From NCBI GenBank assembly GCA_963402885.1, contig OY727100.1, positions 3,844,001 to 3,908,000 of the forward strand: 64,000 bases of DNA, read 5' to 3'. This document shows, one piece after another, positions 1-10,640 of the stretch. A program made the translations under genes and the position numbers. How positions within the stretch are numbered: the stretch's first letter is position 1; each line of letters starts with the position of its first letter. This stretch comes from Antedon bifida (lineage: Eukaryota > Echinodermata > Crinoidea > Comatulida > Antedonidae). The notes below the pieces were generated by a model, which saw only the letters and a program-made list of their open reading frames with translations, was not told where the DNA came from and made no database searches.

Positions 1-1
1 G

Positions 2-3000
2 ATGGACATGAATGAAAATGAAACAGATGATGATAAAGATGAAGAACAAGAGGCAGATGAGGATGATGAAGAAGAAACATGTAAAGTAGCAGAGCGAGAA
101 CTGAAAAAAGAGCCTGATGATGATGATGAGGAAGAAGTTACAAAATATCGTGGAAATGCAGAAAAAAGTCTAGTGGAAAATATTAAAATAGAACAAACAA
201 CTGATCAGGAAGAGGAAGCTCAAGGTCAAAGTGCTAATGATAATCCTACAGATGAAATGGAACCTTCAGAGAACATAGATGAAATGGAACCTTCAGAGAA
301 CATAGATGAAATGGAACCTTCAGAGAACGTAGACGAAATGGAACCTTCAGAGAACGTAGATGAAATGGAACCTTCAGAGAACGTAGATGAAATGGAACTG
401 TCAGAGAACATAGATGAAATGGAACCTTCAGAGAACATAGATGAAATTACAGATGGTGAAAATGCTGAAAATAATATGGAAGAAGTCGAGGAACATCAAG
501 AAACACAAGTTTCACAATTGATGGAAGTTGAAGAAGAACTAATAGAAAAGTCATCCCCACAAGAAACACTAGACTTGCAATCTGATATGAAAATTGTATC
601 AGATCATCCTGAAACAGGTGTTCAAAACTGTCAAGATCATTCGCAAATAACAAACATTCCTGAAGTAAGAGAAATAGAAGAGAGTGTGGCAGTAAGTGAA
701 CAAGTGGGAGTGGAAAACAACAAAGAAACACTACCAATTAAAATTCCATCCTATTCAATATCAACTGAACAAAACATGGTTTCCCACATCATTCCAGAAC
801 CAAATCCATCTGCACATACTCAGCCTATTCTCATAGATGTATATTCAACCACAACATCTGAAAATACTAAACAAATACAGCAGCTTAACAACAATCAAAT
901 ACTTCCAGCACCACCACCATTAATGAGAAGACCAGATATTCCTCGTGTTGACTTGCAGAGTAAGGTATCAGATTCTTCCAATAGTGACATCAATGCTATT
1001 AAACCTTCTATGCCGATCATTAGTTCTGTCCAGAGTTTACATAACCATGTGAATCATCCTTATGGCTCAGCAAGTGAACAGAGTCACTTTCAACCTCCTT
1101 TAAATGACCAAAACATTTATCCACCAAACACTGATCTTAGAATGGTACAAGCAAGAGGATGTGGGTTTGGTGCAGGATCAATTCAACCAAGACCAGTTTC
1201 CTACCAATCGGATCAAAATGTACAAAGAGGAAGCTTTTTACAAAGTATGCTTAAAGCTCCTCCAGCCAACTTTATTAGAATGCCAAATAGACCGGAACCA
1301 ATCAGAAAGTTTTACAGTCCTCAAAATAGAGTATCAAATAATCATTCTGATCTGAACTATACATCAAATGTGCCTTATCAATCAAATTTCAAGTCACCAA
1401 GTACTGTGCAAAGTCAGTACATGCACCATTCCAACACGTTTCACTATCCAGCAAAAACAAATGAAATGGCACAGCAGCCACAGTTCATTCAGTCACCTCC
1501 AATCAGAATTCAACCACAGAAGGAATCTTTCACCGCCATGCTTGAAGGATTTCAGCCTATGCAAGAAGTAAGGTCACCATGGCCATACTTACCTCCACCA
1601 AATGGATACCGTGGTGGTAGAACACAGCCATCACCACATCACCATTCCCCCAGACAAGCATGTCAATTTCAGTACCCTAGTGCCAATAATTCTCCAATTG
1701 TACAATCACCTGTATATAATCAGTACAGATTGCCGAATGTTGCAGTTTTTCAGGACCGAAATCAAAATGAAATGCAGCATAATGATGGTAGTCAAAATGG
1801 CCAATTATATACAAATAATAATGTTATGGATGGTTCAAAGGCACATGTATTCCAGAATCAAAATGCACCTACACAATATCTGCCACCCCCTCCTGCTTAC
1901 ACAGATAACAGACAAGTATCTTCCTACCAGAGCATTCCTACAAATGGTTGTTCTTCACCCATGCAAAATAATTCGGGGGAAAAAATATCATCTTTCAAGG
2001 CAACTTATGTAACACCAGAACATTCTAGCCCTACTGATATCCTGGAAGCATCCGTTAACAGACTTATTCCAGAACTACAATCAGATCGTGTTTCCCTCCA
2101 GAATGTTGAAAATAATTCTACACATGTTGCTCCAGTTAAAATTGAAGATGTGAGAAATGAAGCTTCTAAACAGCCAGAAATACACCAGGAATGTTCACTT
2201 GGAATTATTCACAATGAAAAAAACGATGGTAGTCTTTCTGATGTTGTGATTGCAGAAGAGAAAACATCTAATTCACCACATGATAATGTGACATCACCAA
2301 AAGTCTTCAGTATATACACAGAAAGGCCATATATTTGTCACATATGCAGTAAAGGATTTAAGCGCCGTAACAACTTAAAAGATCATGTAAGAATTCATTC
2401 ACGACCATACAAATGTGGTGAGTGCTCATTTAGCACGACTCGCTGGCAATATCTTGGTGATCATTTGCGAAGAAGTCATGGATTTTCTGGCGATGATGCT
2501 GAACTTGAAAATATTTTTAAAGTTTCTGGGAAAAAACTGAAACCAACTGATGAAATTCCAGAAACTAGTTTAATGCCAGTGACCAGTCAGGTTCCTGGAA
2601 GTACACCAGAGGATGGCCAAATAGTCTCATCAGAATTTAGCTTTGAAAGTAGAAAGCGAGATCGTCCTCGTAAGAGGTCATATGGCGGTGATTTAGTCGA
2701 TTTTTATGGACAGACAAATGGTGATCAAGATTTGTTTAGTTCATCAGATTATTCTACACCAACTATTACCAATGTTTGTTCAACTGCTGGAGATCTTGTA
2801 GTTAAAGAAAGACCAGATGGTAAAAGTATGTTTGCAACTAAAGTTAATCATAATGTACAGTGTTCCAAAGAAGAAGAACCCGTAGAAACTACCATCGAAG
2901 AATCACCACAGAAAGAAGTAGATCATGTAGTAACAAGTCAAGATATTGAACCCAAGTTAATCAAAGAACCAGATAACTTGCTTGTTACAGAAATCAAAGT

Positions 3001-3775
3001 AAAAGAAGATGAGATAAAAACCGAAGCAGCAGATGATGCTAGTGATAAAATGTCTTCTATTAGTAGAGAGGGAGAGGTTGCTGTTAGCCCCTTTACACCA
3101 ACTTCTGGAGTGGCTGCAGTTGACACAGATTTATCAAAGATAATTGTGGCTGAAACAGGCGAGACATTTGAACAAGGATCATTACCAGATGCTTCTTCAT
3201 TGCAGTTGTCTCCAGTTTCTCCACGACGAAGGCAGACGAAAAGAAGTAATGTAGGAAAAAATGTGAATTTAACACCACAGAAAGATGAAACAGAAAACTT
3301 AATAAACATTAAAAGAGAATCTCCAGATAAGCCATCAATCACTGGAAAGGAAGGCCTTGTTGGTCTTGACCTTACTGACTATTATATCATGGTAGATGTT
3401 GTGAAAGGCGTCCGAGATCCACGTCCATTTAAATGTGTGTTTAGTGAAGATTGCAATAAGATGTTTAAATGCAAGCAGCATATGCGTGAACATCTCTTTA
3501 CCCACTTAAAACCATACAAGTGTGACGTTTGCAAGTTGGGTTTTCCAAGAACAGATTACCTTGCAATTCATAGTAAAGAGGTTCATGGTATCACACCATC
3601 TAAATCCAAACTTTTCGAAAAACGCAGAAGTGCCAACACCAGAGCTGTGAAGTGCAGAATGAGACCGACCAAAGATCGTCGCCGACAAGCCGTTCATGAA
3701 GACTATGTACTGAACGGAGAGGAGATTGATTTTAATGATCCTCCGCAAGCAATTGTACAAGGAATTGCTGTCTAA
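2..3775 (+). CDS. C2H2 zinc-finger protein, long (probably last) exon, 5' end likely outside window
   Basis: A continuous 1257-codon frame ends at TAA 3773-3775. The ATG at nt 2 lies at the window edge, so the true start may be upstream; this may be the terminal exon of a larger gene. Residues 1-75 are strongly acidic (D/E runs). Residues 84-146 are seven copies of a nine-residue repeat. Residues about 260-680 are low-complexity, rich in P, Q, N and S, with a PPxY motif at 630-633. The first finger pair is C779-C782/H795-H799 and C805-C808/H821-H826. The second pair is C1145-C1151/H1164-H1168 and C1174-C1177/H1190-H1195; its first finger has an unusual CX5C knuckle. Basic patches (RKRDRPRKR near 890, and after 1200) suggest nuclear localisation or DNA contact. 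Zinc fingers in this arrangement usually bind nucleic acid in the nucleus, so a transcriptional regulator is the likely role, by inference. I do not recognise an orthologue. The frame is open and composition is gene-like, so it looks functional. Confidence 0.9.
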   Translation: MDMNENETDDDKDEEQEADEDDEEETCKVAERELKKEPDDDDEEEVTKYRGNAEKSLVENIKIEQTTDQEEEAQGQSANDNPTDEMEPSENIDEMEPSENIDEMEPSENVDEMEPSENVDEMEPSENVDEMELSENIDEMEPSENIDEITDGENAENNMEEVEEHQETQVSQLMEVEEELIEKSSPQETLDLQSDMKIVSDHPETGVQNCQDHSQITNIPEVREIEESVAVSEQVGVENNKETLPIKIPSYSISTEQNMVSHIIPEPNPSAHTQPILIDVYSTTTSENTKQIQQLNNNQILPAPPPLMRRPDIPRVDLQSKVSDSSNSDINAIKPSMPIISSVQSLHNHVNHPYGSASEQSHFQPPLNDQNIYPPNTDLRMVQARGCGFGAGSIQPRPVSYQSDQNVQRGSFLQSMLKAPPANFIRMPNRPEPIRKFYSPQNRVSNNHSDLNYTSNVPYQSNFKSPSTVQSQYMHHSNTFHYPAKTNEMAQQPQFIQSPPIRIQPQKESFTAMLEGFQPMQEVRSPWPYLPPPNGYRGGRTQPSPHHHSPRQACQFQYPSANNSPIVQSPVYNQYRLPNVAVFQDRNQNEMQHNDGSQNGQLYTNNNVMDGSKAHVFQNQNAPTQYLPPPPAYTDNRQVSSYQSIPTNGCSSPMQNNSGEKISSFKATYVTPEHSSPTDILEASVNRLIPELQSDRVSLQNVENNSTHVAPVKIEDVRNEASKQPEIHQECSLGIIHNEKNDGSLSDVVIAEEKTSNSPHDNVTSPKVFSIYTERPYICHICSKGFKRRNNLKDHVRIHSRPYKCGECSFSTTRWQYLGDHLRRSHGFSGDDAELENIFKVSGKKLKPTDEIPETSLMPVTSQVPGSTPEDGQIVSSEFSFESRKRDRPRKRSYGGDLVDFYGQTNGDQDLFSSSDYSTPTITNVCSTAGDLVVKERPDGKSMFATKVNHNVQCSKEEEPVETTIEESPQKEVDHVVTSQDIEPKLIKEPDNLLVTEIKVKEDEIKTEAADDASDKMSSISREGEVAVSPFTPTSGVAAVDTDLSKIIVAETGETFEQGSLPDASSLQLSPVSPRRRQTKRSNVGKNVNLTPQKDETENLINIKRESPDKPSITGKEGLVGLDLTDYYIMVDVVKGVRDPRPFKCVFSEDCNKMFKCKQHMREHLFTHLKPYKCDVCKLGFPRTDYLAIHSKEVHGITPSKSKLFEKRRSANTRAVKCRMRPTKDRRRQAVHEDYVLNGEEIDFNDPPQAIVQGIAV
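251..439 (+). repeat. Coding minisatellite, 27 bp x 7
   Basis: Seven in-frame copies of a 27 bp unit encode DEMEPSENI or DEMEPSENV (one copy has L for P). Copies differ by few bases, mainly I/V codons, which points to recent expansion or homogenisation. The tract extends the acidic N-terminal region and is likely length-polymorphic. The antisense frame is open across it only because the unit is a multiple of three. Confidence 0.95.
2336..2479 (+). other. Zinc-finger pair 1 (C2H2 x2)
   Basis: Residues 779-826. Finger 1 is CX2C-X12-HX3H with the conserved F786 and L792. A short linker (SRPYK) leads to finger 2, CX2C-X12-HX4H. The linker is shorter than the classical TGEKP type, resembling fingers of the CX2C...SRPYKC kind seen in non-KRAB metazoan factors. 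Confidence 0.93.
3434..3586 (+). other. Zinc-finger pair 2 (C2H2 x2, first with CX5C)
   Basis: Residues 1145-1195. Finger 3 reads CX5C-X12-HX3H, with three residues more than usual between the cysteines. Finger 4 is CX2C-X12-HX4H with a LKPYK linker. About 320 residues separate this pair from pair 1, so the protein has two independent finger modules. A basic tail rich in K and R follows. Confidence 0.9.
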
Positions 3776-4720
3776 AGTATCGCAGATAGATGCACAACAC
3801 ATGGTTTGAAGGAAATGGGGTCATGCACGTTGTGTTTACAGGAATTGTTGTTTCTCCCAATCCCTTCCCAACATTGCATCGTTATGCAGATATCAAGCTA
3901 TCTGCGATCAACCGTATGTCCCAAATCAAATATCCTATTGAATAAACATCTTTTTGCTGTATATCTTGTATCTCATTTATTTGTTTTAAACTGTAAGTAC
4001 ATGTGCATATAACTAGATAAATGACCATGTTATTAGTATTAAAGTCATTGCATGTTACATTCATTATATTTCTTTTAATTCGTCTTTCGTAGCTGTTTTT
4101 AGATGTTTTTTTTTTAAATTATACTCAATGTATGCGTTATACAAAAAGAATTGTTAAAAAGATGAAATGTTATCTCAAACATCTCATGTGTGGTGAATGC
4201 CACAGTGTTTTTAATTTGTATAGTTTTTTTTAATCTTCTATATATTTTCTTTCCTGCATATAGTCCATTTTACTTTTGACCTTTCGTTTTTTTTGTTTGT
4301 ACAGTGTATTAAAATGTTACTCAAATCTTAATAAATAATAATGTTAGAACTTTCCCTTAAAAATGTGTGGATAAAGAGGAAGAGAGTTTTTTTGTTTGGG
4401 AATAGACTATTAAGGCTATTTAGGCCTAGGCTAAATTATGCAATGATAATATTTTAACAAATGTGATGAAGATTCATTCCAATGTTCTGCTTTCCTTCTT
4501 GTTAATGCTAATTTTGTTGTTAGTGATAAACAAATAGTGTTATTCAAATTTTTTAAGGTTTCTTGTTTATAAAATTATGTACAATTAGTTGCTTCTATAA
4601 TGTAGTAACTGAAATATATTTTTTTTACTGCACGCACAAACAGATGATTGTAAACAGACATGTTTGATGACAATGAATGAGCTTTTTTGCTAAATAAATT
4701 ATTTGGAATATTATTTATGT
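3776..4720 (+). other. 3' untranslated region with alternative poly(A) signals
   Basis: Non-coding AT-rich unique DNA follows the stop codon. AATAAA hexamers lie at 3941-3946, 4330-4335 and 4693-4698, with an ATTAAA at 4308-4313. The one at 4330 is followed within about 45 nt by a T-rich stretch near 4386, and the one at 4693 by a TG/T-rich stretch (4714-4745), so either could serve as a cleavage site. No other gene is visible here. Confidence 0.6.
4693..4698 (+). terminator. Most distal candidate poly(A) signal
   Basis: An AATAAA hexamer about 155 bp before satellite A begins, followed by T-rich sequence. If used, the mRNA 3' end stops just short of the satellite. If it is bypassed, the transcript would run into hairpin-forming repeats. 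Confidence 0.45.
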
Positions 4721-4849
4721 CACTACGATTTGTGTACATTTTTTAGTTGCGTGCAACGCGACTCTACAGCTCACTATGTCGGTCGGTAAACATAACTTGA
4801 GCACGCGACTGCAGCCATGTATATGGCCTTGTTTGGTGTTGTACGTAAA
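4721..4849. other. Short unique spacer between gene and satellite
   Basis: About 130 bp of slightly more GC-rich unique DNA joins the 3' UTR to the first satellite A monomer, which starts partway through its unit with AATTTTCGACC near 4851. No gene or regulatory motif is recognised. Confidence 0.6.
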
Positions 4850-5077
4850 CAATTTTCGACCTTTTTATTTTTCGATAAAACTGGTTACTATAGCACAATT
4901 GACATGCGCAGAACCCATTATTCGACTCTGCGCATGTTTATTATGCTGTAGTAACCATTTATGTCAAAAAATAAAAGAGTCGAAAAATGGCCATTTTTCG
5001 AAAATTTCCCTTACTATAGTACAGGGATTTTTTCCAAAAATGACCAATTTTCGACCTTTTTATTTTTCGATAAAAAT

Positions 5078-5151
5078 GGTTACTATAGCACGATTGACAT
5101 GCGCAGAACCCATTATTCGACTTTGCGCATGTTTATTATGCTATAGTAACC
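5078..5151. repeat. Example of satellite A hairpin H1
   Basis: A representative H1 unit: 13 bp outer arms (GGTTACTATAGCA), a short unpaired bulge, then 9-10 bp inner arms (CATGCGCAGA), around a ~14 nt loop containing ACCCATTATTCGAC. It recurs in nearly every monomer. Confidence 0.9.
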
Positions 5152-5367
5152 ATTTATGTCAAAAAATAAAAGGGTCGAAAAATAGCTATTTTCCGAAAAT
5201 TTCCCTTACTATAGTACAGGGATTTTTTCAAAAAATGACCAATTTTCGACCTTCTTTTTTATCGATAAAACTGGTTACTATAGCACAATTAACATGCGCA
5301 GAACCCATTATTCGACTCTGAGCATGTTTATTATGCTATAGTGACCATTTATGTCAAAAAAGAAAAG

Positions 5368-5446
5368 GGTCGAAAAATGGCCATTTTTCGAAAATTTCCC
5401 TTACTATAGTACAGGGATTTTTTCAAAAAATGACCAATTTTCGACC
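5368..5446. repeat. Example of satellite A hairpin H2
   Basis: A representative H2 unit of about 79 bp whose left and right halves are near-perfect reverse complements, centred on the self-complementary ACTATAGT. The core CCCTTACTATAGTACAGGG is flanked by arms beginning GGTCGAAAA and ending TTTTCGACC. Confidence 0.9.
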
Positions 5447-5689
5447 TTTTTATTTTTTGACATAGCACAGGTTACTATAGCACAATTGACCTGCGCAGAA
5501 CCCATTATTCGACTCTGCGCATGTTTATTGTGCTATAGTAACAATTCAGGTCAAAATATAAAAGGGTCGAAAATTGGCCATTTTTCGAAAATTTCCCTTA
5601 CTATAGTACAGGGATTTTTTCAAAAAATGACCAATTTTCGACCTTTTTATTTTTTGACATAGCACAATTGACATGCGCAGAACCCATTA

Positions 5690-7535
5690 TTCGACTCTGC
5701 GCATGTTTATTATGCTATAGTAACCATTTATGTCAAAAAATAAAAGGGTCGAAAAATGGCCACTTTTCGAAAATTTCCCTTACTATAGTACAGGGATTTT
5801 TTCCAAAAATGACCAATTTTCGACCTTTTTATTTTTCGATAAAAATGGTTACTATAGCACGATTGACATGCGCAGAACCCATTATTCGACTTTGCGCATG
5901 TTTATTATGCTATAGTAACCATTTATGTCAAAATAAAAGGGTCGAAAAATGGCTATTTTGCGAAAATTTCCCTTACTATAGTACAGGGATTTTTTCAAAA
6001 AATGACCAATTTTCGACCTTTTTATTTTTCGATAAAACTGATTACTATAGCACAATTGACGTGCGCAGAACCCATTATTCGACTCTGCGCATGTTTATTG
6101 TGCTGTAGTAACCATTTATGTCAAAAAACAAAAAAGTCGAAAAATTGCCATTTTTCGAAAATTTCCCTTACTATAGTACAGGGATTTTTTCAAAAAATGA
6201 CCAATTTTCGACCTTTTTATTTTTTGACATAGCACAGGTTACTATAGCACAATTGACCTGCGCAGAACCCATTATTCGACTCTGCGCATGTTTATTGTGC
6301 TATAGTAACAATTCAGGTCAAAAAATAAAAGGGTCGAAAATTGGCCATTTTTCGAAAATTTCCCTTACTATAGTACAGGGATTTTTTCAAAAAATGACCA
6401 ATTTTCGACCTTTTTATTTTTTGACATAAATGGTTACTATAGCATAATAAACATGCGCAGAACCCATTATTCGACTCTGCGCATGTGTATTATGCTATAG
6501 TAACCATTTATTTCAAAAAATAAAAGAGTCGAAAAATGGCCATTTTTCAAAAATTTCCCTTACTATAGTACAGGGATTTTTTCAAAAAATGACCAATTTT
6601 CGACCTTCTTTTTTATCGATAAAACTGGTTACTATAGCACAATTAACATGCGCAGAACCCATTATTCGACTCTGCGCATGTTTATTATGCTATAGTAACC
6701 ATTTATGTCAAAAAATAAAAGGGTCGAAAAATGGCCACTTTTCGAAAATTTCCCTTACTATAGTACAGGGATTTTTTCCAAAAATGACCAATTTTCGACC
6801 TTTTTATTTTTCGATAAAAATGGTTACTATAGCACGATTGACATGCGCAGAACCCATTATTCGACTTTGCGCATGTTTATTATGCTATAGTAACCATTTA
6901 TGTCAAAAAATAAAAGGGTCGAAAAATGGCTATTTTGCGAAAATTTCCCTTACTATAGTACAGGGATTTTTTCAAAAAATGACCAATTTTCGACCTTTTT
7001 ATTTTTCGATAAAACTGATTACTATAGCACAATTGACGTGCGCAGAACCCATTATTCGACTCTGCGCATGTTTATTGTGCTGTAGTAACCATTTATGTCA
7101 AAAAACAAAAAAGTCGAAAAATTGCCATTTTTCGAAAATTTCCCTTACTATAGTACAGGGATTTTTTCAAAAAATGACCAATTTTCGACCTTTTTATTTT
7201 TTGACATAGCACAGGTTACTATAGCACAATTGACCTGCGCAGAACCCATTATTCGACTCTGCGCATGTTTATTGTGCTATAGTAACAATTCAGGTCAAAA
7301 AATAAAAGGGTCGAAAATTGGCCATTTTTCGAAAATTTCCCTTACTATAGTACAGGGATTTTTTCAAAAAATGACCAATTTTCGACCTTTTTATTTTTTG
7401 ACATAAATGGTTACTATAGCATAATAAACATGCGCAGAACCCATTATTCGACTCTGCGCATGTGTATTATGCTATAGTAACCATTTATTTCAAAAAATAA
7501 AAGAGTCGAAAAATGGCCATTTTTCAAAAATTGCC
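5690..7535. repeat. Higher-order repeat of ~975 bp in satellite A (5 monomers, ~1.9 copies)
   Basis: Variant bases recur at an offset of 975-977 bp (5730 with 6705, 6118 with 7095), including the rare GACCTGCGCAG and CATGTGTATT variants. The block equals five monomers. Confidence 0.8.
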
Positions 7536-8559
7536 CTTACTATAGTACAGGGATTTTTTCAAAAAATGACCAATTTTCGACCTTTTTATTTTTTGACATA
7601 GCACAATTGACATGCGCAGAACCCATTATTCGACTCTGCGCATGTTTATTATGCTATAGTAACCATTTATGTCAGAAAATAAAAGGGTCGAAAAATGGCC
7701 ATTTTTCGAAAATTTCCCTTACTATAGTACAGGGATTTTTTCCAAAAATGACAAATTTTCGACCTTTTTATTTTTCGATAAAAATGGTTACTATAGCACG
7801 ATTGACATGCGCAGAACCCATTATTCGACTCTCCGCATGTTTATTATGCTATAGTAACCATTTATGTCAAAATATAAAAGGGTCGAAAAATGGCCATTTT
7901 TCGAAAATTTTCCTTACTATAGTACAGGGATTTTTTCAAAAAATGACCAATTTTCGACCTTTTATTTTTCGATAAAACTGATTACTATAGATCAATTGAC
8001 ATGCACAGAACCCATTATTCGACTCTGCGCATGTTTATTATGCTATAGTAACCATTTATGTCAAAAAATAAAAGGGTCGAAAAATGGCTATTTTTCGAAA
8101 ATTTCCCTTACTATAGTACAGGGATTTTTTCAAAAAATGATCAATTTTTGACCTTTTTTTTAATCGATAAAACTGGTTACTATAGCACAATTAACATGCG
8201 CAGAACCCATTATTAGACTCTGAGCATGTTTATTAAGCTATAGTAACCATTTATGTCAAAAAATAAAAGGGTCGAAAAATGGCAATTTTTCGAAAATTTC
8301 CCGTACTATAGTACAGGGATTTTTTCAAAAAATGACCAATTTTCGACCGTTTTATTTTTCGATAAAACTGGTTACTATAGCACAATTGACATGCGCAGAA
8401 CCCATTATTCGACTCTGAGCATGTTTATTAAGCTATAGTAACCATTTATGTCAAAAAATATAAGGGTCGAAAAATGGACATTTTTCGAAAATTTCCCGTA
8501 CTATAGTACAGGGATTTTTTCCAAAAATGATAAATTTTCGACCTTTTAATTTTTCGATA

Positions 8560-10640
8560 AAACAGGTTACTATAGCACAATTGACATGCGCAGAACCCAT
8601 TATTTGACTCTGCGCATGTTTATTATGCTATAGTAACCATTTATGTCAAAAAATAAAAGGGTCGAAAAATGGCAATTTTTCGAAAATTTCCCGTACTATA
8701 GTACAGGGATTTTTTCCAAAAATGACCAATTTTCGACCTTTTAATTTTTCGATAAAACTGGTTACTATAGCACAATTGACATGCGCAGAACCCATTATTC
8801 GACTCTGCGCATGTTTATTATGCTATAGTAACCATTTATGTCAAAAAATAAAAGGGTCGAAAAATGGCCATTTTTCGAAAATTTCCCTTACTATAGTACA
8901 GGGATTTTTTCAAAAAATGACCAATTTTCGACCTTTTTTTTTATCGATAAAACTGGTTACTATAGCACAATTAACATGCGCAGAACCCATTATTCGACTC
9001 TGAGCATGTTTATTATGCTATAGTGACCATTTATGTCAAAATATAAAAGGGTCGAAAAATGGCCATTTTTCGAAAATTTCCCTTACTATAGTACAGGGAT
9101 TTTTTCAAAAAATGACCAATTTTCGACCTTTTTATTTTTTGACATAAATGGTTACTATAGCATAATAAACATGCGCAGAACCCATTATTCGACTCTGCGC
9201 ATGTGTATTATGCTATAGTAACCATTTATTTCAAAAAATAAAGGAGTCGAAAAATGGCCATTTTTCAAAAATTTCCCTTACTATAGTACAGGGATTTTTT
9301 CAAAAAATGACCAATTTTCGACCTTTTTATTTTTTGACATAGCACAATTGACATGCGCAGAACCCATTATTCGACTCTGCGCATGTTTATTATGATATAG
9401 TAACCATTTATGTCAAAAAATAAAAGGGTCGAAAAATGGCCATTTTTCGAAAATTTCCCTTAATATAGTACAGAGATTTTTTCCAAAAATGACCAATTTT
9501 CGACCTATTTTATTTTTCGATAAAAATGGTTACTATAGCACGATTGACATGCGCAGAACCCATTATTCGACTCTGCGCATGTTTATTATGCTATAGTAAC
9601 CATTTATGTCAAAAAATAAAAGGGTCGAAAAATGGCCATTTTTCGAAAATTTCCCTTGCTATATATAGTACAGGGATTTTTTCAAAAAATTACCAATTTT
9701 CGACCTTTTAATTTTTCGATAAAACAGGTTACTATAGCACAATTGACATGCGCAGAACCCATTATTTGACTCTGCGCATGTTTATTATGCTATAGTAACC
9801 ATTTATGTCAAAAAATAAAAGGGTCGAAAAATGGCAATTTTTCGAAAATTTCCCGTACTATAGTACAGGGATTTTTTCCAAAAATGACCAATTTTCGACC
9901 TTTTAATTTTTCGATAAAACTGGTTACTATAGCACAATTGACATGCGCAGAACCCATTATTCGACTCTGCGCATGTTTATTATGCTATAGTAACCATTTA
10001 TGTCAAAAAATAAAAGGGTCGAAAAATGGCCATTTTTCGAAAATTTCCCTTACTATAGTACAGGGATTTTTTCAAAAAATGACCAATTTTCGACCTTTTT
10101 TTTTATCGATAAAACTGGTTACTATAGCACAATTAACATGCGCAGAACCCATTATTCGACTCTGAGCATGTTTATTATGCTATAGTGACCATTTATGTCA
10201 AAATATAAAAGGGTCGAAAAATGGCCATTTTTCGAAAATTTCCCTTACTATAGTACAGGGATTTTTTCAAAAAATGACCAATTTTCGACCTTTTTATTTT
10301 TTGACATAAATGGTTACTATAGCATAATAAACATGCGCAGAACCCATTATTCGACTCTGCGCATGTGTATTATGCTATAGTAACCATTTATTTCAAAAAA
10401 TAAAGGAGTCGAAAAATGGCCATTTTTCAAAAATTTCCCTTACTATAGTACAGGGATTTTTTCAAAAAATGACCAATTTTCGACCTTTTTATTTTTTGAC
10501 ATAGCACAATTGACATGCGCAGAACCCATTATTCGACTCTGCGCATGTTTATTATGATATAGTAACCATTTATGTCAAAAAATAAAAGGGTCGAAAAATG
10601 GCCATTTTTCGAAAATTTCCCTTACTATAGTACAGGGATT
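8560..10640. repeat. Higher-order repeat of ~1162 bp in satellite A (6 monomers)
   Basis: Segments near 8722-9711 recur at 9884 onward with an offset of 1162 bp and almost no differences, including the CATAATAAACATG variant monomer. The same monomer series appears again from about 11418. Confidence 0.75.

Noticed and set aside
226..738. Minus-strand open frames over the zinc-finger exon
   Set aside because: They are shadows of the real gene. One is a serine-rich mirror of the 27 bp minisatellite.
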